This document shows, piece by piece, positions 41,886-52,633 of a DNA stretch of 56,034 bases. The notes beneath the pieces were generated by a model. It saw only the letters and a list, made by a program, of their open reading frames with translations. It was not told the DNA's origin and made no database searches. Source of the stretch: Nitrospirota bacterium (GTDB lineage: Bacteria > Nitrospirota > Nitrospiria > Nitrospirales > Nitrospiraceae). A program made the position numbers and the translations under genes. The stretch covers positions 1 to 56,034 of the forward strand of contig JACRLR010000053.1 of assembly GCA_016219645.1 (NCBI GenBank). Reading direction: 5' to 3'. Numbering within the stretch: position 1 is the first letter of the stretch; the number at the start of each line of letters is the position of its first letter.

Positions 41886-42096
41886 TTCCAGAGGCACAAC
41901 AAATTGGAAAGTGCCAGTCTCACGCGCGTTTTTGAGGATTTACCAAACTGCCTGGTAAAAGAAGTCAAGATTGGAGGCGCGGCGCAAGGAGGGAAGTCTG
42001 ACGAGAACGTGACGTGCACAGTCAAGCAATCACCCAGCGTCTATGCTCAACCACCGTAAGCTACTTTCACAGATTGTGGATGGCCGAAGCGGACGG

Positions 42097-42699
42097 TCAG
42101 GGTTCATCGGTTTTTACCCACTCCTGCCATCTTTCCATACCACGGAACAAAGGCAATGAGTCTTTCACCATCTCACTCCTGACAAGCCTAAAGTGTTTCT
42201 CGAATAGCGCCTCAGCCTGTGCATCCGTAAGAGGATAGGGCGGCGGTTCTGGTTCTTGCCCATACAAGAACAGACCAATCAATCTCCCTCGGGGAGATAA
42301 CAAATCTGCCATCCTGTTCACATAATCGGGCCAGCGGGCCGGGGGTAATGAACAGAGGAATGTCCGTTCGTAAATGAGGTCGAAGCGGCGCTGCCCAAAG
42401 TCGTGCGTAAAGAAGTTTCCGAGAATGACCCGCTCAGCCAAACTGCCTAGCACCTTCTTGGCTTGTTCAACAGCAGCAGGCGAAAAATCGATGGCGGTGA
42501 CATCGTAGCCTGCGTCGTGGAATGCTCGGACTTCATAGCTGGAGCCACAACCAGGGATAAGAACCTTGCCGGAACCAGCCGCCCCGGATAGGAACGAATT
42601 CAAGGCGGCTGGGACGCCGCCGAAATCCCACGGCGTCTTCCCAGCCTCGTAGCGACAGCTCCAAAATTCCGGGTCTGTGCTATCAGCGGATTTTTTCAT
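42097..42699 (-). CDS. Thiopurine S-methyltransferase-like methyltransferase
   Basis: From ATG 42699 the 200-aa protein starts MKKSADSTDPEFWSCRYEAG; a longer start at 42744 is less likely. The region FWSCRYEAGKTPWDFGG is typical of the TPMT family, with motif I KVLIPGCGSSYEVRAFHDAG and DVTAIDFSPAAVEQA. Bacterial members methylate sulfur, selenium or tellurium compounds, or halides. EPPPYPLTDAQAEALFEKHF near the C-terminus fits the family. The substrate is not readable from the sequence. Confidence 0.8.
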   Translation of the reverse strand: MKKSADSTDPEFWSCRYEAGKTPWDFGGVPAALNSFLSGAAGSGKVLIPGCGSSYEVRAFHDAGYDVTAIDFSPAAVEQAKKVLGSLAERVILGNFFTHDFGQRRFDLIYERTFLCSLPPARWPDYVNRMADLLSPRGRLIGLFLYGQEPEPPPYPLTDAQAEALFEKHFRLVRSEMVKDSLPLFRGMERWQEWVKTDEP

Positions 42700-42958
42700 A
42701 CGCACGGCTTTGCCACTTAGCGCGCCAAATGAACCGCGCACCAAAGCGACATGATTGCACGAGACGATTGGCGCGTCGGGGTCGGGTAAGTGAACAGTTT
42801 GGCCTTTCTAAACAGCCTGCGAATGAATGAAACAGAGTGTGTGAGTATCCGGACATCTCGTTTCAGTCATGCTCACATAGTTTGTCAAGACCTGCTAAGG
42901 GGAGCAGCCAGACTGTCCTTCACTGCAGGTGTTTCTCCATCCCCACCCACCGCTCAAA

Positions 42959-43054
42959 GGACTGGCAGCTGTGTTGATTCTACTGCGGCCGTCGAACGAG
43001 CACATTCTTATCGTGCGGGTTCCGGGAGCAAAGAACCGACACAGCTGTCAGTCC
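42959..43054. repeat. Hairpin repeat, family A, overlapping the plsY stop
   Basis: Core GAACGAGCAC (42994-43003), loop ATTCTTATC, then GTGCGGGTTC (43013-43022). The arms 42959-42986 (GGACTGGCAGCTGTGTTGAT on) and 43028-43054 pair over 27 bases with several mismatches. The right arm contains the plsY stop codon (43048-43050), so the element abuts the 3' end of that gene. The gap 42700-42958 shows nothing else. Confidence 0.8.
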
Positions 43055-43653
43055 TTCCGCTGCCCTATTTTACTCTCCGTCCCCTTCCAGAGACGGACGA
43101 TATTATCCTTGTGCTTAAACCAGATGAGCCCGCTTACAATCAGGGAAAAGACCAAGAATTCCTGCCGCTGTTCGTTGACAATCGCCACGACCGGAAGACA
43201 TGAAAAGGCTGCCAATGCACCGGCAGATGAATAGCGCCAGATCGCTACAGTCCCTAACCAGATCAACAACACGAGGAGTCCGATAGAAGGAGAGAGACCG
43301 AGCACTGCTCCCACTGCCGTCGCTACCCCCTTCCCTCCCTTGAAACCTAGAAATGGTGAGAAAAGATGCCCAAGAATTGGAGAAATCGCGACGACCATGA
43401 TGAAGGATTCATCCGTAAGCCACTGCATCGCAGCCCAGCCCAACAGCCACCCCTTCCCCATATCTCCGAGAAGAGTAAGAACGCCTGCTTTCGTACCCGA
43501 TACTCGGAGCACATTGGTGAAGCCGACGTTCTTGCTTCCGACCGTTCGTGGATCGGGAAGGCCTAGGGCCTTTGATACGACAACGCCGAAGGGAATGGCC
43601 CCCAGCAGATAGCCGACAACTGCAAACGCTGCCACTAACCCTGGATGATCCAT
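43048..43653 (-). CDS. plsY: Glycerol-3-phosphate acyltransferase PlsY
   Basis: The 201-aa inner-membrane protein transfers the acyl group of acyl-phosphate to glycerol 3-phosphate, the first step of phospholipid synthesis. Signature segments are YLLGAIPFGVVVSKALGLPD (15-34), DPRTVGSKNVGFTNVLRVSG (about 34-53, with the Gly-Ser-x-Asn-x-Gly site) and SPFLGFKGGKGVATAVGAVL (about 99-118). There are about five membrane spans. pgsA lies 64 bases upstream on the same strand, so the two phospholipid genes are probably one unit. Confidence 0.93.
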   Translation of the reverse strand: MDHPGLVAAFAVVGYLLGAIPFGVVVSKALGLPDPRTVGSKNVGFTNVLRVSGTKAGVLTLLGDMGKGWLLGWAAMQWLTDESFIMVVAISPILGHLFSPFLGFKGGKGVATAVGAVLGLSPSIGLLVLLIWLGTVAIWRYSSAGALAAFSCLPVVAIVNEQRQEFLVFSLIVSGLIWFKHKDNIVRLWKGTESKIGQRKD

Positions 43654-43717
43654 GGAGATTTGTCTGAGAAACCAGACTCAATGTGCTACAGGATGTCCAC
43701 ACCGGCAGGATGATTAA

Positions 43718-44314
43718 TCAGAGCCCCTTTGCGACAACCTGTTTCCAAAAACTCCAGACGTATTGGCCGCCTGAGATGTAGCCGAGTAACAGCGACAGAT
43801 AGAGTGTCACGATACCGGCGAGATGCAGATTGCCAAAGTCTGACATAAACGTATCTTCGAGAATCAACAGTACGATCGCCACCACTTGGAGCGCCATCTT
43901 ATATTTCCCTGTCGTCTCAGCTGCGATCACCATCCCTTCACCAGCCGCGATGGCGCGAATGCCTGTGACCGCAACTTCGCGTGCGATGATCAGTATCGCG
44001 ACCAGCGCGCTCACGCGATCCAGATTGACCAGGAGAATCAACGCGGAGAGGACCAGCAATTTGTCAGCGATGGGGTCTAGTAACTTCCCGAGTGTGGTCA
44101 CTTGGCCATTCCGGCGAGCCAGATAGCCATCCAGCAAATCTGTCACCGCTGCGATCACAAAGACGGCAGCCGCGCTGAGGGATCGATCCTCAGTTGGGGT
44201 GACAAACAGCACCACGAAAACAGGAATCAAGAGGATACGAGTGAGCGTGATAAAATTCGGCAGGTTGAGAGATTCCTGCCCGACTGATTTCCACGCTGCC
44301 CGTACGAAATTCAT
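43718..44314 (-). CDS. pgsA: CDP-diacylglycerol-glycerol-3-phosphate phosphatidyltransferase
   Basis: The 198-aa integral membrane enzyme makes phosphatidylglycerol phosphate. The CDP-alcohol phosphotransferase signature lies in TDLLDGYLARRNGQVTTLGKLLDPIADKLL (about 58-87): D, DG, AR, G, D and D are all present. About five membrane spans are visible. It takes the CDP-diacylglycerol made by CdsA, whose gene is in the uppS operon at 26 kb. Confidence 0.93.
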   Translation of the reverse strand: MNFVRAAWKSVGQESLNLPNFITLTRILLIPVFVVLFVTPTEDRSLSAAAVFVIAAVTDLLDGYLARRNGQVTTLGKLLDPIADKLLVLSALILLVNLDRVSALVAILIIAREVAVTGIRAIAAGEGMVIAAETTGKYKMALQVVAIVLLILEDTFMSDFGNLHLAGIVTLYLSLLLGYISGGQYVWSFWKQVVAKGL

Positions 44315-44496
44315 CGGTTACTCATTCCATTAGCCAGTCAGCAAGAAGAGTTCCATATTAGCACGATGGAACAGCATTCCATGACAGAATGCTCAAAATG
44401 TTCGCCCAGCAAGGCCGCAGCGATCTATCACTGACCAATGGGTGGATGGGATGCTCTCAACCGTGCGCGACTTCCCAATCCCCCATTTCACTTTCA

Positions 44497-44588
44497 GGGG
44501 TAGCCTGGTCGATCCTCGATTGCGCGCGTCGAACGAGCACATTCTGATCGTGCGCGTTCCGCGAGCAGGAGGACAACCAGACTACCCC
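44497..44588. repeat. Hairpin repeat, family A
   Basis: Core GAACGAGCAC (44531-44540), loop ATTCTGATC, then GTGCGCGTTC (44550-44559). The outer arms GGGGTAGCCTGGTCGATCCTC (44497-44517) and GAGGACAACCAGACTACCCC (44569-44588) pair well. The arm sequence is unlike that of every other copy in the window. It lies 24 bases beyond the kdsD stop. No gene is present from 44315 to 44612. Confidence 0.8.
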
Positions 44589-44612
44589 GCTCATTTTTCA
44601 GCATTCTGTAAA

Positions 44613-45617
44613 TTAGACGATTCCATGTCTCAGCAGATCATGCAGGTGCACGACCCCGACAATTCCCTTGGCACTGTCCGCGACAACGAGCGTCGTGATG
44701 GCATAACGCTCCATCATTTCGACCGCCTTGGCTGCCAGCTCATCCGGCCCGATCATCTTGGGGTGGCAAGAGGCCAAGGCCCCGGCAGTGATCTTCGAGA
44801 AATCGCCACCTTCCTGGAGAAATCGTCGGAGGTCGCCGTCGGTAATGATCCCGAGAAGCGCCCCGGCCCGATCAACGACCGTCGTCATGCCGAGTTTCTT
44901 CGCCGACATTTCGAGAATGGCCTCCGAGGCGAGGACTGTCTCCCGTACTTGCGGCATTTCCTGCCCCTTATGCATGAGGTCCCGCACCTTCACCAGCAGT
45001 CGACGTCCAAGCGTTCCGCCCGGATGAAACTTTGCAAAATCCTGCTCCTTGAACCCACGCTTCTCGAGCAATGCAACGGCCAGGGCGTCCCCCATCGCAA
45101 GCGCCACAGTCGTACTCGCCGTCGGGGCAAGTCCCATGGGGCAGGCTTCTTCAGCGACGGATACATCCAACACAACGGCGCTATTCTTTGCTAATGTCGA
45201 TCCCTTACGGCCGACGATCGCCACAACTGGAATGCCCATGCGCTCCATGTACGGCAGGAGCTGCAGGATTTCCTGAGTCTCCCCGCTATTTGAAATCGCA
45301 ATGGTGACATCCCGGCGCGCCAACATGCCGAGGTCGCCGTGTAGTCCTTCGGCCGGATGGAGAAAAAACGACGGCGTCCCTGTACTCGCCATGGTGGCTG
45401 CGATCTTCTGCCCTATCAGTCCTGACTTGCCCATGCCCGAAACAACCACTTTACCCTTGCAGCGATAGAGTAGGTCTACGGCTTCCGAAAACCCGCCATC
45501 GAGACGTTGAAGCAGCGCCTGGACGGCACGAGCCTCGATGTCCAGCACACGACGGCCTACGTCGAGACTGCTTTTGCTCTTCGGTTTGGCTACTTTCAAG
45601 GTTGAGATGCGTCCCAT
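44613..45617 (-). CDS. kdsD: Arabinose-5-phosphate isomerase (KdsD)
   Basis: The 334-aa enzyme interconverts ribulose 5-phosphate and arabinose 5-phosphate, feeding Kdo synthesis. An N-terminal SIS sugar-isomerase domain (about 35-190) has [20 protein letters not shown] and [20 protein letters not shown]. Two CBS domains follow (about 210-330), with [18 protein letters not shown] and [14 protein letters not shown]. It overlaps kdsA by 22 bases and is the last gene of the Kdo block. Confidence 0.93.
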   Translation of the reverse strand: MGRISTLKVAKPKSKSSLDVGRRVLDIEARAVQALLQRLDGGFSEAVDLLYRCKGKVVVSGMGKSGLIGQKIAATMASTGTPSFFLHPAEGLHGDLGMLARRDVTIAISNSGETQEILQLLPYMERMGIPVVAIVGRKGSTLAKNSAVVLDVSVAEEACPMGLAPTASTTVALAMGDALAVALLEKRGFKEQDFAKFHPGGTLGRRLLVKVRDLMHKGQEMPQVRETVLASEAILEMSAKKLGMTTVVDRAGALLGIITDGDLRRFLQEGGDFSKITAGALASCHPKMIGPDELAAKAVEMMERYAITTLVVADSAKGIVGVVHLHDLLRHGIV

Positions 45618-46417
45618 ATCCTAATAACCCGTTCTAATAAAGATCGTAATTGATGGAGCGGCACCATATTGGGTCCATCCGATAGGGCTTTGTCTGGATC
45701 CGGATGGACTTCCATGAAAAAGCCGTCGACGCCGGCGCCGGCTGCCGCACAGGCCAATGGTTCGACGAATTCACGCTGGCCGCTGGACTTGGTTCCCCCG
45801 CCACCGGGTAACTGCACACTATGCGTGGCATCAAAAACCACCGGGTAGCCAAAGCTCCGAAGGACTGGGAATGATCTCATATCCACGACGAGATTATTGT
45901 AGCCGAACGACGACCCTCGCTCGGTCAGGATGATGCCCTTGTTTCCAGCCTCCTCTACTTTTTTCACCGCGTTACCCATTTCTTGTGGAGAGAGAAACTG
46001 GCCCTTCTTCACATTCACCACTTTACCGGTCTTCGCCGCTGCGATAAGCAAATCGGTCTGCCGACAGAGGAACGCGGGAATCTGGAGCACGTCCACAATC
46101 CTCCCCGCCTCGGTTGCCTGTTCTTCCGTATGGACATCCGTCAAGACGGGAAGGCCCAACTGATCTTTGACCTTCTTCAGTACCGCCAGCCCATTTTCGA
46201 GTCCCGGCCCACGATACGACGTGATGGAGGTCCGGTTCGCTTTATCGAAGGACGATTTGAATATATAGGGCATGCCCAGCGACTTGGCAACCTCAGCGAT
46301 GCGAGCCGCCGTTTCCATCACGAGCTGCTCACTCTCGATGACACAGGGCCCGGCAATCAGAAATGGCCTGCTGCCTGCACCGATGCTGAAGGAACCGATG
46401 TGAACTTTGTGCATCAT
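45596..46417 (-). CDS. kdsA: 3-deoxy-D-manno-octulosonate 8-phosphate synthase
   Basis: The 273-aa enzyme condenses arabinose 5-phosphate with phosphoenolpyruvate. Diagnostic segments are [15 protein letters not shown] (19-33), the [20 protein letters not shown] block with substrate Lys and Arg, [10 protein letters not shown], the [18 protein letters not shown] region, [19 protein letters not shown] and [12 protein letters not shown]. The FCRQTD-type site here is FLCRQTD, so it may be of the metal-dependent kind; a deciding Cys is not certain. An element of hairpin family B separates it from pyrG upstream. Confidence 0.94.
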   Translation of the reverse strand: MMHKVHIGSFSIGAGSRPFLIAGPCVIESEQLVMETAARIAEVAKSLGMPYIFKSSFDKANRTSITSYRGPGLENGLAVLKKVKDQLGLPVLTDVHTEEQATEAGRIVDVLQIPAFLCRQTDLLIAAAKTGKVVNVKKGQFLSPQEMGNAVKKVEEAGNKGIILTERGSSFGYNNLVVDMRSFPVLRSFGYPVVFDATHSVQLPGGGGTKSSGQREFVEPLACAAAGAGVDGFFMEVHPDPDKALSDGPNMVPLHQLRSLLERVIRIWDASQP

Positions 46418-46468
46418 CTTCTCATGTATCCGTTCTACGGTACACTCAAACCGATTTTTTACTTTCCC

Positions 46469-46596
46469 TTGAGGCGCTCAAACAGGCTATCCAACGAGGC
46501 CGCAGGCGAAGACAAGACCGGAGGCGTAGCCTCTGGGCTACGTTGAGGATCTTGTCGAGCCGAGAACGAAGTTGGGAGCCTGTTTCAGCGCCTCAA
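46469..46596. repeat. Hairpin repeat, family B (second core)
   Basis: The outer arms TTGAGGCGCTCAAACAGGCT (46469-46488) and AGCCTGTTTCAGCGCCTCAA (46577-46596) pair with a single mismatch. Between them lies a core with GACAAGACC/ATCTTGTC pairing and GGCGTAGCCTCTGGGCTACG at the tip. It starts one base after the pyrG stop. The layout, a conserved-looking core within long pairing arms, matches family A but the sequence is unrelated. Confidence 0.7.
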
Positions 46597-46597
46597 C

Positions 46598-48199
46598 TTA
46601 GTGGCCGCACTTGCGACGTAACGCCGCCCCCACAAACCCACTAAAAAGCGGATGCGGGTGGTGTGGCCGCGAATTGTATTCCGGATGGAACTGCGTCGCC
46701 AGAAACCAGGGGTGATCTTTCAATTCGATGATCTCGACGAGTCGGCCGTCCGGCGACAGTCCACTTAATACGAACCCCTTGGCCAGTAACCGCTCTCGGT
46801 ACTGGTTGTTGAATTCGTACCGATGCCGATGGCGCTCACGTACTTCGCTGACCCCGTACATTTTTTGGGCCAGCGTTCCCTCTCCGAGCATGCAGACATA
46901 GGATCCCAGCCGCATCGTCCCCCCTTTGTCGCTGACGGACTGCTGATCCGACATCAAATGAATGACGGGATAGGGAGAGGCCTCGTCGAATTCGGCGCTG
47001 TTTGCACCGGCCATGCCTGCGACATTCCGCGCAAACTCGATCGTAGCGCACTGCATGCCCAGACACAGGCCAAGAAACGGAATCTGGTGTTCCCTTGCGT
47101 ATCGAATCGCCGCGATCTTCCCTTCGATTCCGCGTGTGCCGAACCCGCCTGGAACCAGTATGCCATCGACCTCGCGCAGAATCCGCTCGGTCCCTTGTCG
47201 TTCAATCTCCTCCGATTCGATCCACTGGATGTTCACCCGCGTTTCATGGTCGATACCGCCATGGACCAGCGATTCCGAGAGGCTCTTGTAACATTCCTTC
47301 AACCCCGCATACTTGCCGACCAGCGCGACTGAGATTTCGTGCTTGGGATACTTGATCTTCTGCACCATCGCATCCCATTCACGCAGATTCGGCGGACCGG
47401 TTTTCAGCTGGAGCAGCCGCACGATCAAATCGTCCAGCCCTTCCTTCCTGAATACAATCGGCACTTCATAGATCGTATCCACGTCCTTGGCCGTGATGAC
47501 CGCATCCTTTTCGACGTTACAGAACATCGCGATCTTGCCCTTGAGTTCCGGCGGCAGATATCGATCGGTGCGGCAGAGAAGAATATGCGGTTGAATACCG
47601 ATCTCCCGGAGCTTGTTGACAGAGTGCTGCGTCGGTTTCGTCTTCAGTTCGCCGGCAGTACCGATGTAGGGAACCAGCGTGAGGTGGACATAGAGCACGT
47701 TCTCGCGGCCGACATCGTATGGCATCTGCCGTATCGCCTCGAGGAAGGGCAAGCTTTCGATGTCGCCGACCGTGCCGCCGATCTCCACGATTGTGACGTC
47801 CATCCCCTGGGATATGCGCATGATGCACTGTTTAATTTCGTCGGTGACATGGGGCACCACCTGCACCGTCCCGCCAAGGTAGTCGCCACGCCGTTCTTTC
47901 GTGATGACCGAATTGTAGATCCTGCCGGTTGTATAGTTATTTTCTTTGCTGAGCGTGAGGGAGGTATACCGTTCATAATGGCCCAGATCCAGATCTGTTT
48001 CCGCACCGTCGTTAGTCACGTAGACTTCCCCGTGCTGGTAGGGGTTCATCGTGCCGGGATCGACGTTGATGTATGGATCGAGTTTCAGAAAGGTGATCTT
48101 GAGCCCGCGGCTCTCCAGTAAATTGCCGATCGACGCCGACGCCAGCCCCTTCCCCAAGGATGAAACGACGCCACCAGTAACGAATATGAACTTGCTCAT
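46598..48199 (-). CDS. pyrG: CTP synthase
   Basis: The 533-aa enzyme converts UTP to CTP using glutamine. The start [20 protein letters not shown] (ATG 48199) is typical. The synthase half has [20 protein letters not shown] and [20 protein letters not shown]. The glutaminase half has GGFGTRG, the catalytic Cys in [11 protein letters not shown] (about 380) and the terminal His-Glu in [18 protein letters not shown] is the partner of Kdo in the KdsB reaction, and the kdsB gene lies just upstream, so the block supplies its own nucleotide. A longer start at 48241 is less likely. Confidence 0.95.
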   Translation of the reverse strand: MSKFIFVTGGVVSSLGKGLASASIGNLLESRGLKITFLKLDPYINVDPGTMNPYQHGEVYVTNDGAETDLDLGHYERYTSLTLSKENNYTTGRIYNSVITKERRGDYLGGTVQVVPHVTDEIKQCIMRISQGMDVTIVEIGGTVGDIESLPFLEAIRQMPYDVGRENVLYVHLTLVPYIGTAGELKTKPTQHSVNKLREIGIQPHILLCRTDRYLPPELKGKIAMFCNVEKDAVITAKDVDTIYEVPIVFRKEGLDDLIVRLLQLKTGPPNLREWDAMVQKIKYPKHEISVALVGKYAGLKECYKSLSESLVHGGIDHETRVNIQWIESEEIERQGTERILREVDGILVPGGFGTRGIEGKIAAIRYAREHQIPFLGLCLGMQCATIEFARNVAGMAGANSAEFDEASPYPVIHLMSDQQSVSDKGGTMRLGSYVCMLGEGTLAQKMYGVSEVRERHRHRYEFNNQYRERLLAKGFVLSGLSPDGRLVEIIELKDHPWFLATQFHPEYNSRPHHPHPLFSGFVGAALRRKCGH

Positions 48200-48245
48200 C
48201 GTGGTCTCCGTCCGTTGCGATCGGATAATTCTAACCCGCATCCCG

Positions 48246-49034
48246 TCATGATCGGATCGATGTGTGAACCTGCCTGCTCAGCTCAAGCTGTCGCAATGTC
48301 TCGCTCACCGATACGGCATCCGCTGGCGTATCGACCCGCAGCGATTCATGCTTGGTTTCCCAGACTCGAATGGGGATGCGGTACTCCAGCGCGCGCAACT
48401 GTTCCAATTTCTCGGCATCCTCCAGCACGCCCGTCGGCAGGGCCGCTAAATTCAACAGCATCTCACGGGTATAGATGTAGACCCCCAAGTGGATATAGTG
48501 CAATCCCTCCATGGCTCGCCTGCTAGGATCGTCCCGGACCAGTGGAATCGGTGCGCGCGAAAAGTACAGCGCCTGGCCTTGCTGATTGGTCACCACCTTG
48601 ACGACGGCCGGATTCAGCAGATCGTCGCTGGACGTAATGGCGCGTTTGAGTGTCCCCATCTGGGCATCGGACTCGACAAACGGTTCAATGAGATCGGCCA
48701 ACAGATCCGGATTGACCGGAATCTCGTCCCCTTGCAGATCGACAAAGAACCCGCCTGTGCGCGTGCGCGCAACGCCGGCCACACGATCGGTCCCGGTTCG
48801 AAACTCACCGGCCATCACAATCGCCTGTCCACCGAACTGCTCGACTGCCTGTTTGATCCGCTCGTCGTCGGTGGCGACCAAGACCTCTGTCACCACACGG
48901 CATGCCGCTGCTTGCTCATAGACATGCTGAATCATGGGCTTCCGGCCGAGCATGGCAAGAGGTTTTCCTGGAAAGCGCGACGACCCGTACCGGGCCGGAA
49001 TCACCACGATGACGGATGGCGTCGCATTAGTCAT
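48246..49034 (-). CDS. kdsB: 3-deoxy-manno-octulosonate cytidylyltransferase (KdsB)
   Basis: The 262-aa enzyme activates Kdo with CTP to give CMP-Kdo for lipopolysaccharide. It starts at ATG 49034 ([20 protein letters not shown]), which overlaps the stop of the upstream kinase gene by eight bases; a longer upstream frame is unlikely. Motifs are [20 protein letters not shown] (nucleotide-binding loop), [17 protein letters not shown] and [14 protein letters not shown] with GLHYIH. It ends 46 bases before pyrG. Confidence 0.94.
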   Translation of the reverse strand: MTNATPSVIVVIPARYGSSRFPGKPLAMLGRKPMIQHVYEQAAACRVVTEVLVATDDERIKQAVEQFGGQAIVMAGEFRTGTDRVAGVARTRTGGFFVDLQGDEIPVNPDLLADLIEPFVESDAQMGTLKRAITSSDDLLNPAVVKVVTNQQGQALYFSRAPIPLVRDDPSRRAMEGLHYIHLGVYIYTREMLLNLAALPTGVLEDAEKLEQLRALEYRIPIRVWETKHESLRVDTPADAVSVSETLRQLELSRQVHTSIRS

Positions 49035-50088
49035 TACCGAGCACCTCCGAGAGCTGCTGCGCCGAGACGGTTGCGGTACCGACCATACCGACGACAATAC
49101 CGGCCGCATGATTGGCCAACGTCGCCGCATCTCTCATTGAGGCGCCGGTCGACAATGCGAGGGCCAATGTTCCGATCACCGTATCGCCGGCGCCGGTGAC
49201 ATCGAAGACTTGGCGAGCCCGTGTGGGAATGTGCCAGGAGATACCCTCTCCCTCGTACAAACTCATTCCCTTTTCCCCACGGGTAATGAGCACGGCTTGA
49301 CAGCCTAATCGCTGCCGTATGATTGCCCCCGCTTCGTTACTGGTCTGATCGTCATCACCATGCACTCCGGCAGCCTGTGTCGCTTCAAGATGGTTCGGTG
49401 TGATGACCGTCGCCCCCTTGTAGTAGCTGAAGTGTTCGACTTTCGGATCGACAACTAGGGGTATTCCGCGAATGGCTGTGAGCCGCGTGAGTTCCGACAT
49501 CAGCGTAGCACTCACCACCCCCTTGGCATAATCCGACACCACGAGACAGGATAATTCTCGTAGTCGCGATTCAACATAGCGAAGAATCCGCCGCTGCATT
49601 GCCGGCTTGAGTTCTGCTCGGCGCTCGACGTCATACCGTACAATCTGCTGATTATGTGCGATGACGCGGGACTTTCTAATGGTCGGGCGGTCCTGATCGA
49701 TTACGACCCCTCCCCGCGCGGCACGTGTCGACCCCAACTCCTTAAGGAGCATCCGGCCGCTTTCATCCGAGCCGATGACCCCGCAGAGATCCGCCTTGCC
49801 GCCCAGGGCCAGGATGTTGTTGAAGACGTTCGCGGCGCCACCGAGTTTCAACGACTCGGAATCGACATGCACGACCGGCACAGGGGCTTCCGGCGAGATG
49901 CGGCTGACGCGGCCCCAGATATAATGGTCGAGAATCAGATCGCCGATGACGAGCACCGAGGCTTGCGGAAACCTCGCGATGTACTGCCGCAGCACCGTCG
50001 GGGACGCCGCAGTCCCGGCCTGAGCCGCGGAACCAGACGCCTGGCGCATCGTCTTCGTTATTGAATGGCCTTGCCGAATCGTTCCCAT
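49027..50088 (-). CDS. Heptose-7-phosphate kinase (HldE/RfaE domain I)
   Basis: The product (353 aa from ATG 50088) is a PfkB-type sugar kinase. It has VLVIGDLILDHYIWGRVSRI, the substrate loop SLKLGGAANVFNNILALGGK, VVVDPKVEHFSYYKGATVIT and the ATP site VFDVTGAGDTVIGTLALALS with the catalytic Asp. It is the N-terminal, kinase half of HldE only; the nucleotidyltransferase half is absent, as in split hldE arrangements. It phosphorylates heptose 7-phosphate for ADP-heptose. GGAG lies before the 50088 start, while ATG 50049 is an alternative that avoids overlap with lepB. Confidence 0.85.
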   Translation of the reverse strand: MGTIRQGHSITKTMRQASGSAAQAGTAASPTVLRQYIARFPQASVLVIGDLILDHYIWGRVSRISPEAPVPVVHVDSESLKLGGAANVFNNILALGGKADLCGVIGSDESGRMLLKELGSTRAARGGVVIDQDRPTIRKSRVIAHNQQIVRYDVERRAELKPAMQRRILRYVESRLRELSCLVVSDYAKGVVSATLMSELTRLTAIRGIPLVVDPKVEHFSYYKGATVITPNHLEATQAAGVHGDDDQTSNEAGAIIRQRLGCQAVLITRGEKGMSLYEGEGISWHIPTRARQVFDVTGAGDTVIGTLALALSTGASMRDAATLANHAAGIVVGMVGTATVSAQQLSEVLGND

Positions 50089-50837
50089 CTGACCCACTCC
50101 GTCATTTGCCCCTGACCATTCCACGACCAGTAAATACGGAATGCCTTCCCACGAATTTTCTCCTCGCGCACAAATCCCCAGAACCGGCTGTCCAAACTTT
50201 GGTCGCGATTGTCACCCATCACGAAATAGGCGCCGTCAGGCACGGTGACCGGCCCGAAATTGTCGCGCGGATTGATCGTGCCGTCGATGATTCCCGGATC
50301 GATCCGTTGGGTGAAGGATTTATCCTCGAGCACGACCCCGTTCACCAACACGGCTTTGTTGCGAAGTTGGACTGTATCACCCGGAGTCCCAACGATCCGT
50401 TTGATGAAGTCCTTTTCCTCGTCTTCTGGAAACCGGAACACGATGATATCTCCCCGCTGGGGCTTGCCGAATTCGATAAGGGCCTGCGAAGCATAGCAAT
50501 TGACGGGAGGAAAACTCGCTGAAAATTTGCACTGGCTGGGCCATTGAATACCATACGCGAGCTTGCTGACCAGGATATGATCCCCGATCAACAACGTGGG
50601 AATCATTGAGCCGGAAGGAATCTTAAAGGCTTGGACAACAAACACCCGGATCGCAAAAGCCAGAAGCATCGCAACGACAATGGCCTCCGCATACTCGCGA
50701 ACGAGCGACTTTCTGCCTGACGGTGCCACAACCGATGGTTCGGCGAACACCGCCGGCGCACCCGCGGCATCCGATTGGCTCTGCGGGGCCGATGGCCTGA
50801 TATCGTCCGACGGGGGCAGCTTCGGCTCTCCGCTCAC
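50058..50837 (-). CDS. lepB: Signal peptidase I
   Basis: The 259-aa protease removes signal peptides from exported proteins. A cytoplasmic, Pro/Ala-rich N-terminus (about 1-50) precedes a membrane span (about 50-70). The catalytic Ser is Ser77 in PSGSMIPT, and the general base Lys is Lys146 in FIKRIVG. A further box, [20 protein letters not shown], completes the family. The gene overlaps lepA by four bases and the kinase gene by 31. A long, acidic N-terminal tail is unusual but seen in other members. Confidence 0.93.
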   Translation of the reverse strand: MSGEPKLPPSDDIRPSAPQSQSDAAGAPAVFAEPSVVAPSGRKSLVREYAEAIVVAMLLAFAIRVFVVQAFKIPSGSMIPTLLIGDHILVSKLAYGIQWPSQCKFSASFPPVNCYASQALIEFGKPQRGDIIVFRFPEDEEKDFIKRIVGTPGDTVQLRNKAVLVNGVVLEDKSFTQRIDPGIIDGTINPRDNFGPVTVPDGAYFVMGDNRDQSLDSRFWGFVREEKIRGKAFRIYWSWNGQGQMTEWVRWERFGKAIQ

Positions 50838-52633
50838 TCTTCACCCACTTTCAAGATGGCAAGAAAGGCTTCCTGCGGCACTTCCACGCTCCCTACGGAT
50901 TTCATGCGCTTCTTTCCTTCTTTCTGTTTTTCAAGGAGCTTGCGCTTCCGCGTGATATCGCCGCCGTAACACTTTGCAAGGACGTTCTTCTTCATGGCCC
51001 CAATCGTCTCACGCGCAATGATCTTGCTCCCGATTGCCGCTTGAATGGCGATCTCATACATCTGCCGGGGAATGAGCTCTTTCATCTTCTCGGCGAGCTG
51101 ACGCCCCCGCTGAATAGAACGATCCTTGTGCGTGATAAACGACAGGGCATCGACCGCCTCGCCGTTCAAGAGAATATCAAGCCTCACGAGATCGGACTCA
51201 CGGTAGCCGAGCAGCTCGTAATCGAGCGACGCATAGCCCTGGGTGCGCGACTTGAGCTTATCGTAAAAATCGAGAATCACTTCGTTGAGCGGCAGTTCAT
51301 AACTGATCACCACCCGCGTCGGATCGAGAAAGTGCATGCCTTGCTGGATACCGCGGCGTTCCTGGCAGAGCTGTAAGATAGCTCCCATATACCGTTCAGG
51401 AGTAATGATCGACGCCAGAATGAACGGCTCCTCAAATGAGTCGATACTGCTGGGAGGCGGGAGCTGCGTCGGGTTATTGACCTCTAACACCTCTCCTTTG
51501 GTCGTCAGCACCCGATAGACAACGGTCGGCGCGGTTGTGAGAAGCGTCAGGTTATATTCACGCTCGAGCCGCTCCTGAATGATTTCCATGTGCAGCAGAC
51601 CCAAAAAGCCGCATCGGAAGCCGAACCCGAGCGCGAGGGACGTCTCCGGTTCGTAGACGAAGGAGGAGTCGTTCAGTCTCAACTTGATCAGCGCATCGCG
51701 CAGATCTTCGTACCGGCCTGTGTCGGTGGGATAGAGACCGCAAAACACCAGAGGCTTCACTTCCTTATAGCCGGGGAACGGCGCGCTCGTCGGCGAGACC
51801 GCATCCGTGAGCGTATCGCCGATCTTCACATCCGCGACTTCTCGCATATTCGCGCACAGATACCCGACCTCGCCGGTCAACAGCTCACTCTTTTTCACCC
51901 GTTTCGGGGTAAATTGGCCGACTTCCATCACTTCGAACGTTCGGTCGTTCGACATAACTTTGATCTTCATCCCCGGCCGTAATGATCCGTCTACGACTCT
52001 CGTCAACACGATCACTCCTTGATAATTGTCAAACCAGGAATCGAAAATGAGCGACTTGAGCGGCGCGTCTGGATTGCCTGACGGGGGAGGAATCCGCGCA
52101 ATGATCGCCTCCAACACCTCCGGCACGCCCTTTCCCTCTTTCGCGCTGATGGGCAGGGCATCGCTGGCATCAAGCTGCAAGATTTCCGAGATCGACTGCT
52201 TCGTACCTTCCAGGTCGGCGCTCGCAAGATCGATCTTATTGATCACGGGGATAATCGTCAGGTTATTGGCCATCGCCAGGTTCACGTTGGCGATGGTCTG
52301 AGCCTGGACCCCCTGCGTTGCATCGACAAGTAAGAGCGCCCCCTCACAAGCCGCCAAACTGCGCGACACTTCATAGGTAAAGTCGACGTGACCCGGCGTA
52401 TCGATCAAATGCAAGGCATAGGTCTTCCCATCCTTGGCCTTATACCGGACCGCCACCGCGTGGGCCTTGATCGTGATTCCGCGTTCACGCTCCAAGTCCA
52501 TGGCGTCGAGAATCTGGTCTTTCGATTCTCGGGCCGTGACTGCGCCAGTGGCTTCCAGAAACCGGTCAGCGAGGGTTGATTTGCCGTGATCGATATGGGC
52601 GATAATCGAGAAATTGCGTATCAGGCTTTGCAA
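50834..52633 (-). CDS. lepA: Elongation factor 4 (LepA) GTPase
   Basis: The 599-aa translational GTPase acts on stalled ribosomes. The G1 motif is [14 protein letters not shown] (about 12-25), G2 [11 protein letters not shown]3 [10 protein letters not shown] and G4 [10 protein letters not shown]. The LepA-specific C-terminal domain reads [20 protein letters not shown] with [20 protein letters not shown] at the end. Length is normal. It starts a minus-strand operon lepA-lepB-kinase-kdsB, a common bacterial order of lepA followed by lepB. Confidence 0.95.
   Translation of the reverse strand: MQSLIRNFSIIAHIDHGKSTLADRFLEATGAVTARESKDQILDAMDLERERGITIKAHAVAVRYKAKDGKTYALHLIDTPGHVDFTYEVSRSLAACEGALLLVDATQGVQAQTIANVNLAMANNLTIIPVINKIDLASADLEGTKQSISEILQLDASDALPISAKEGKGVPEVLEAIIARIPPPSGNPDAPLKSLIFDSWFDNYQGVIVLTRVVDGSLRPGMKIKVMSNDRTFEVMEVGQFTPKRVKKSELLTGEVGYLCANMREVADVKIGDTLTDAVSPTSAPFPGYKEVKPLVFCGLYPTDTGRYEDLRDALIKLRLNDSSFVYEPETSLALGFGFRCGFLGLLHMEIIQERLEREYNLTLLTTAPTVVYRVLTTKGEVLEVNNPTQLPPPSSIDSFEEPFILASIITPERYMGAILQLCQERRGIQQGMHFLDPTRVVISYELPLNEVILDFYDKLKSRTQGYASLDYELLGYRESDLVRLDILLNGEAVDALSFITHKDRSIQRGRQLAEKMKELIPRQMYEIAIQAAIGSKIIARETIGAMKKNVLAKCYGGDITRKRKLLEKQKEGKKRMKSVGSVEVPQEAFLAILKVGEE

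Noticed and set aside
42700-42800. Stretch checked for a tRNA gene
   Set aside because: There is no T-loop GTTCRANNC with a matching acceptor stem, and no cloverleaf could be drawn. No tRNA was recognised elsewhere in the window either.
47339-48121. 260-codon plus-strand frame opposite pyrG
   Set aside because: It lies wholly inside pyrG, has no ribosome site and has the residue pattern of an antisense shadow.
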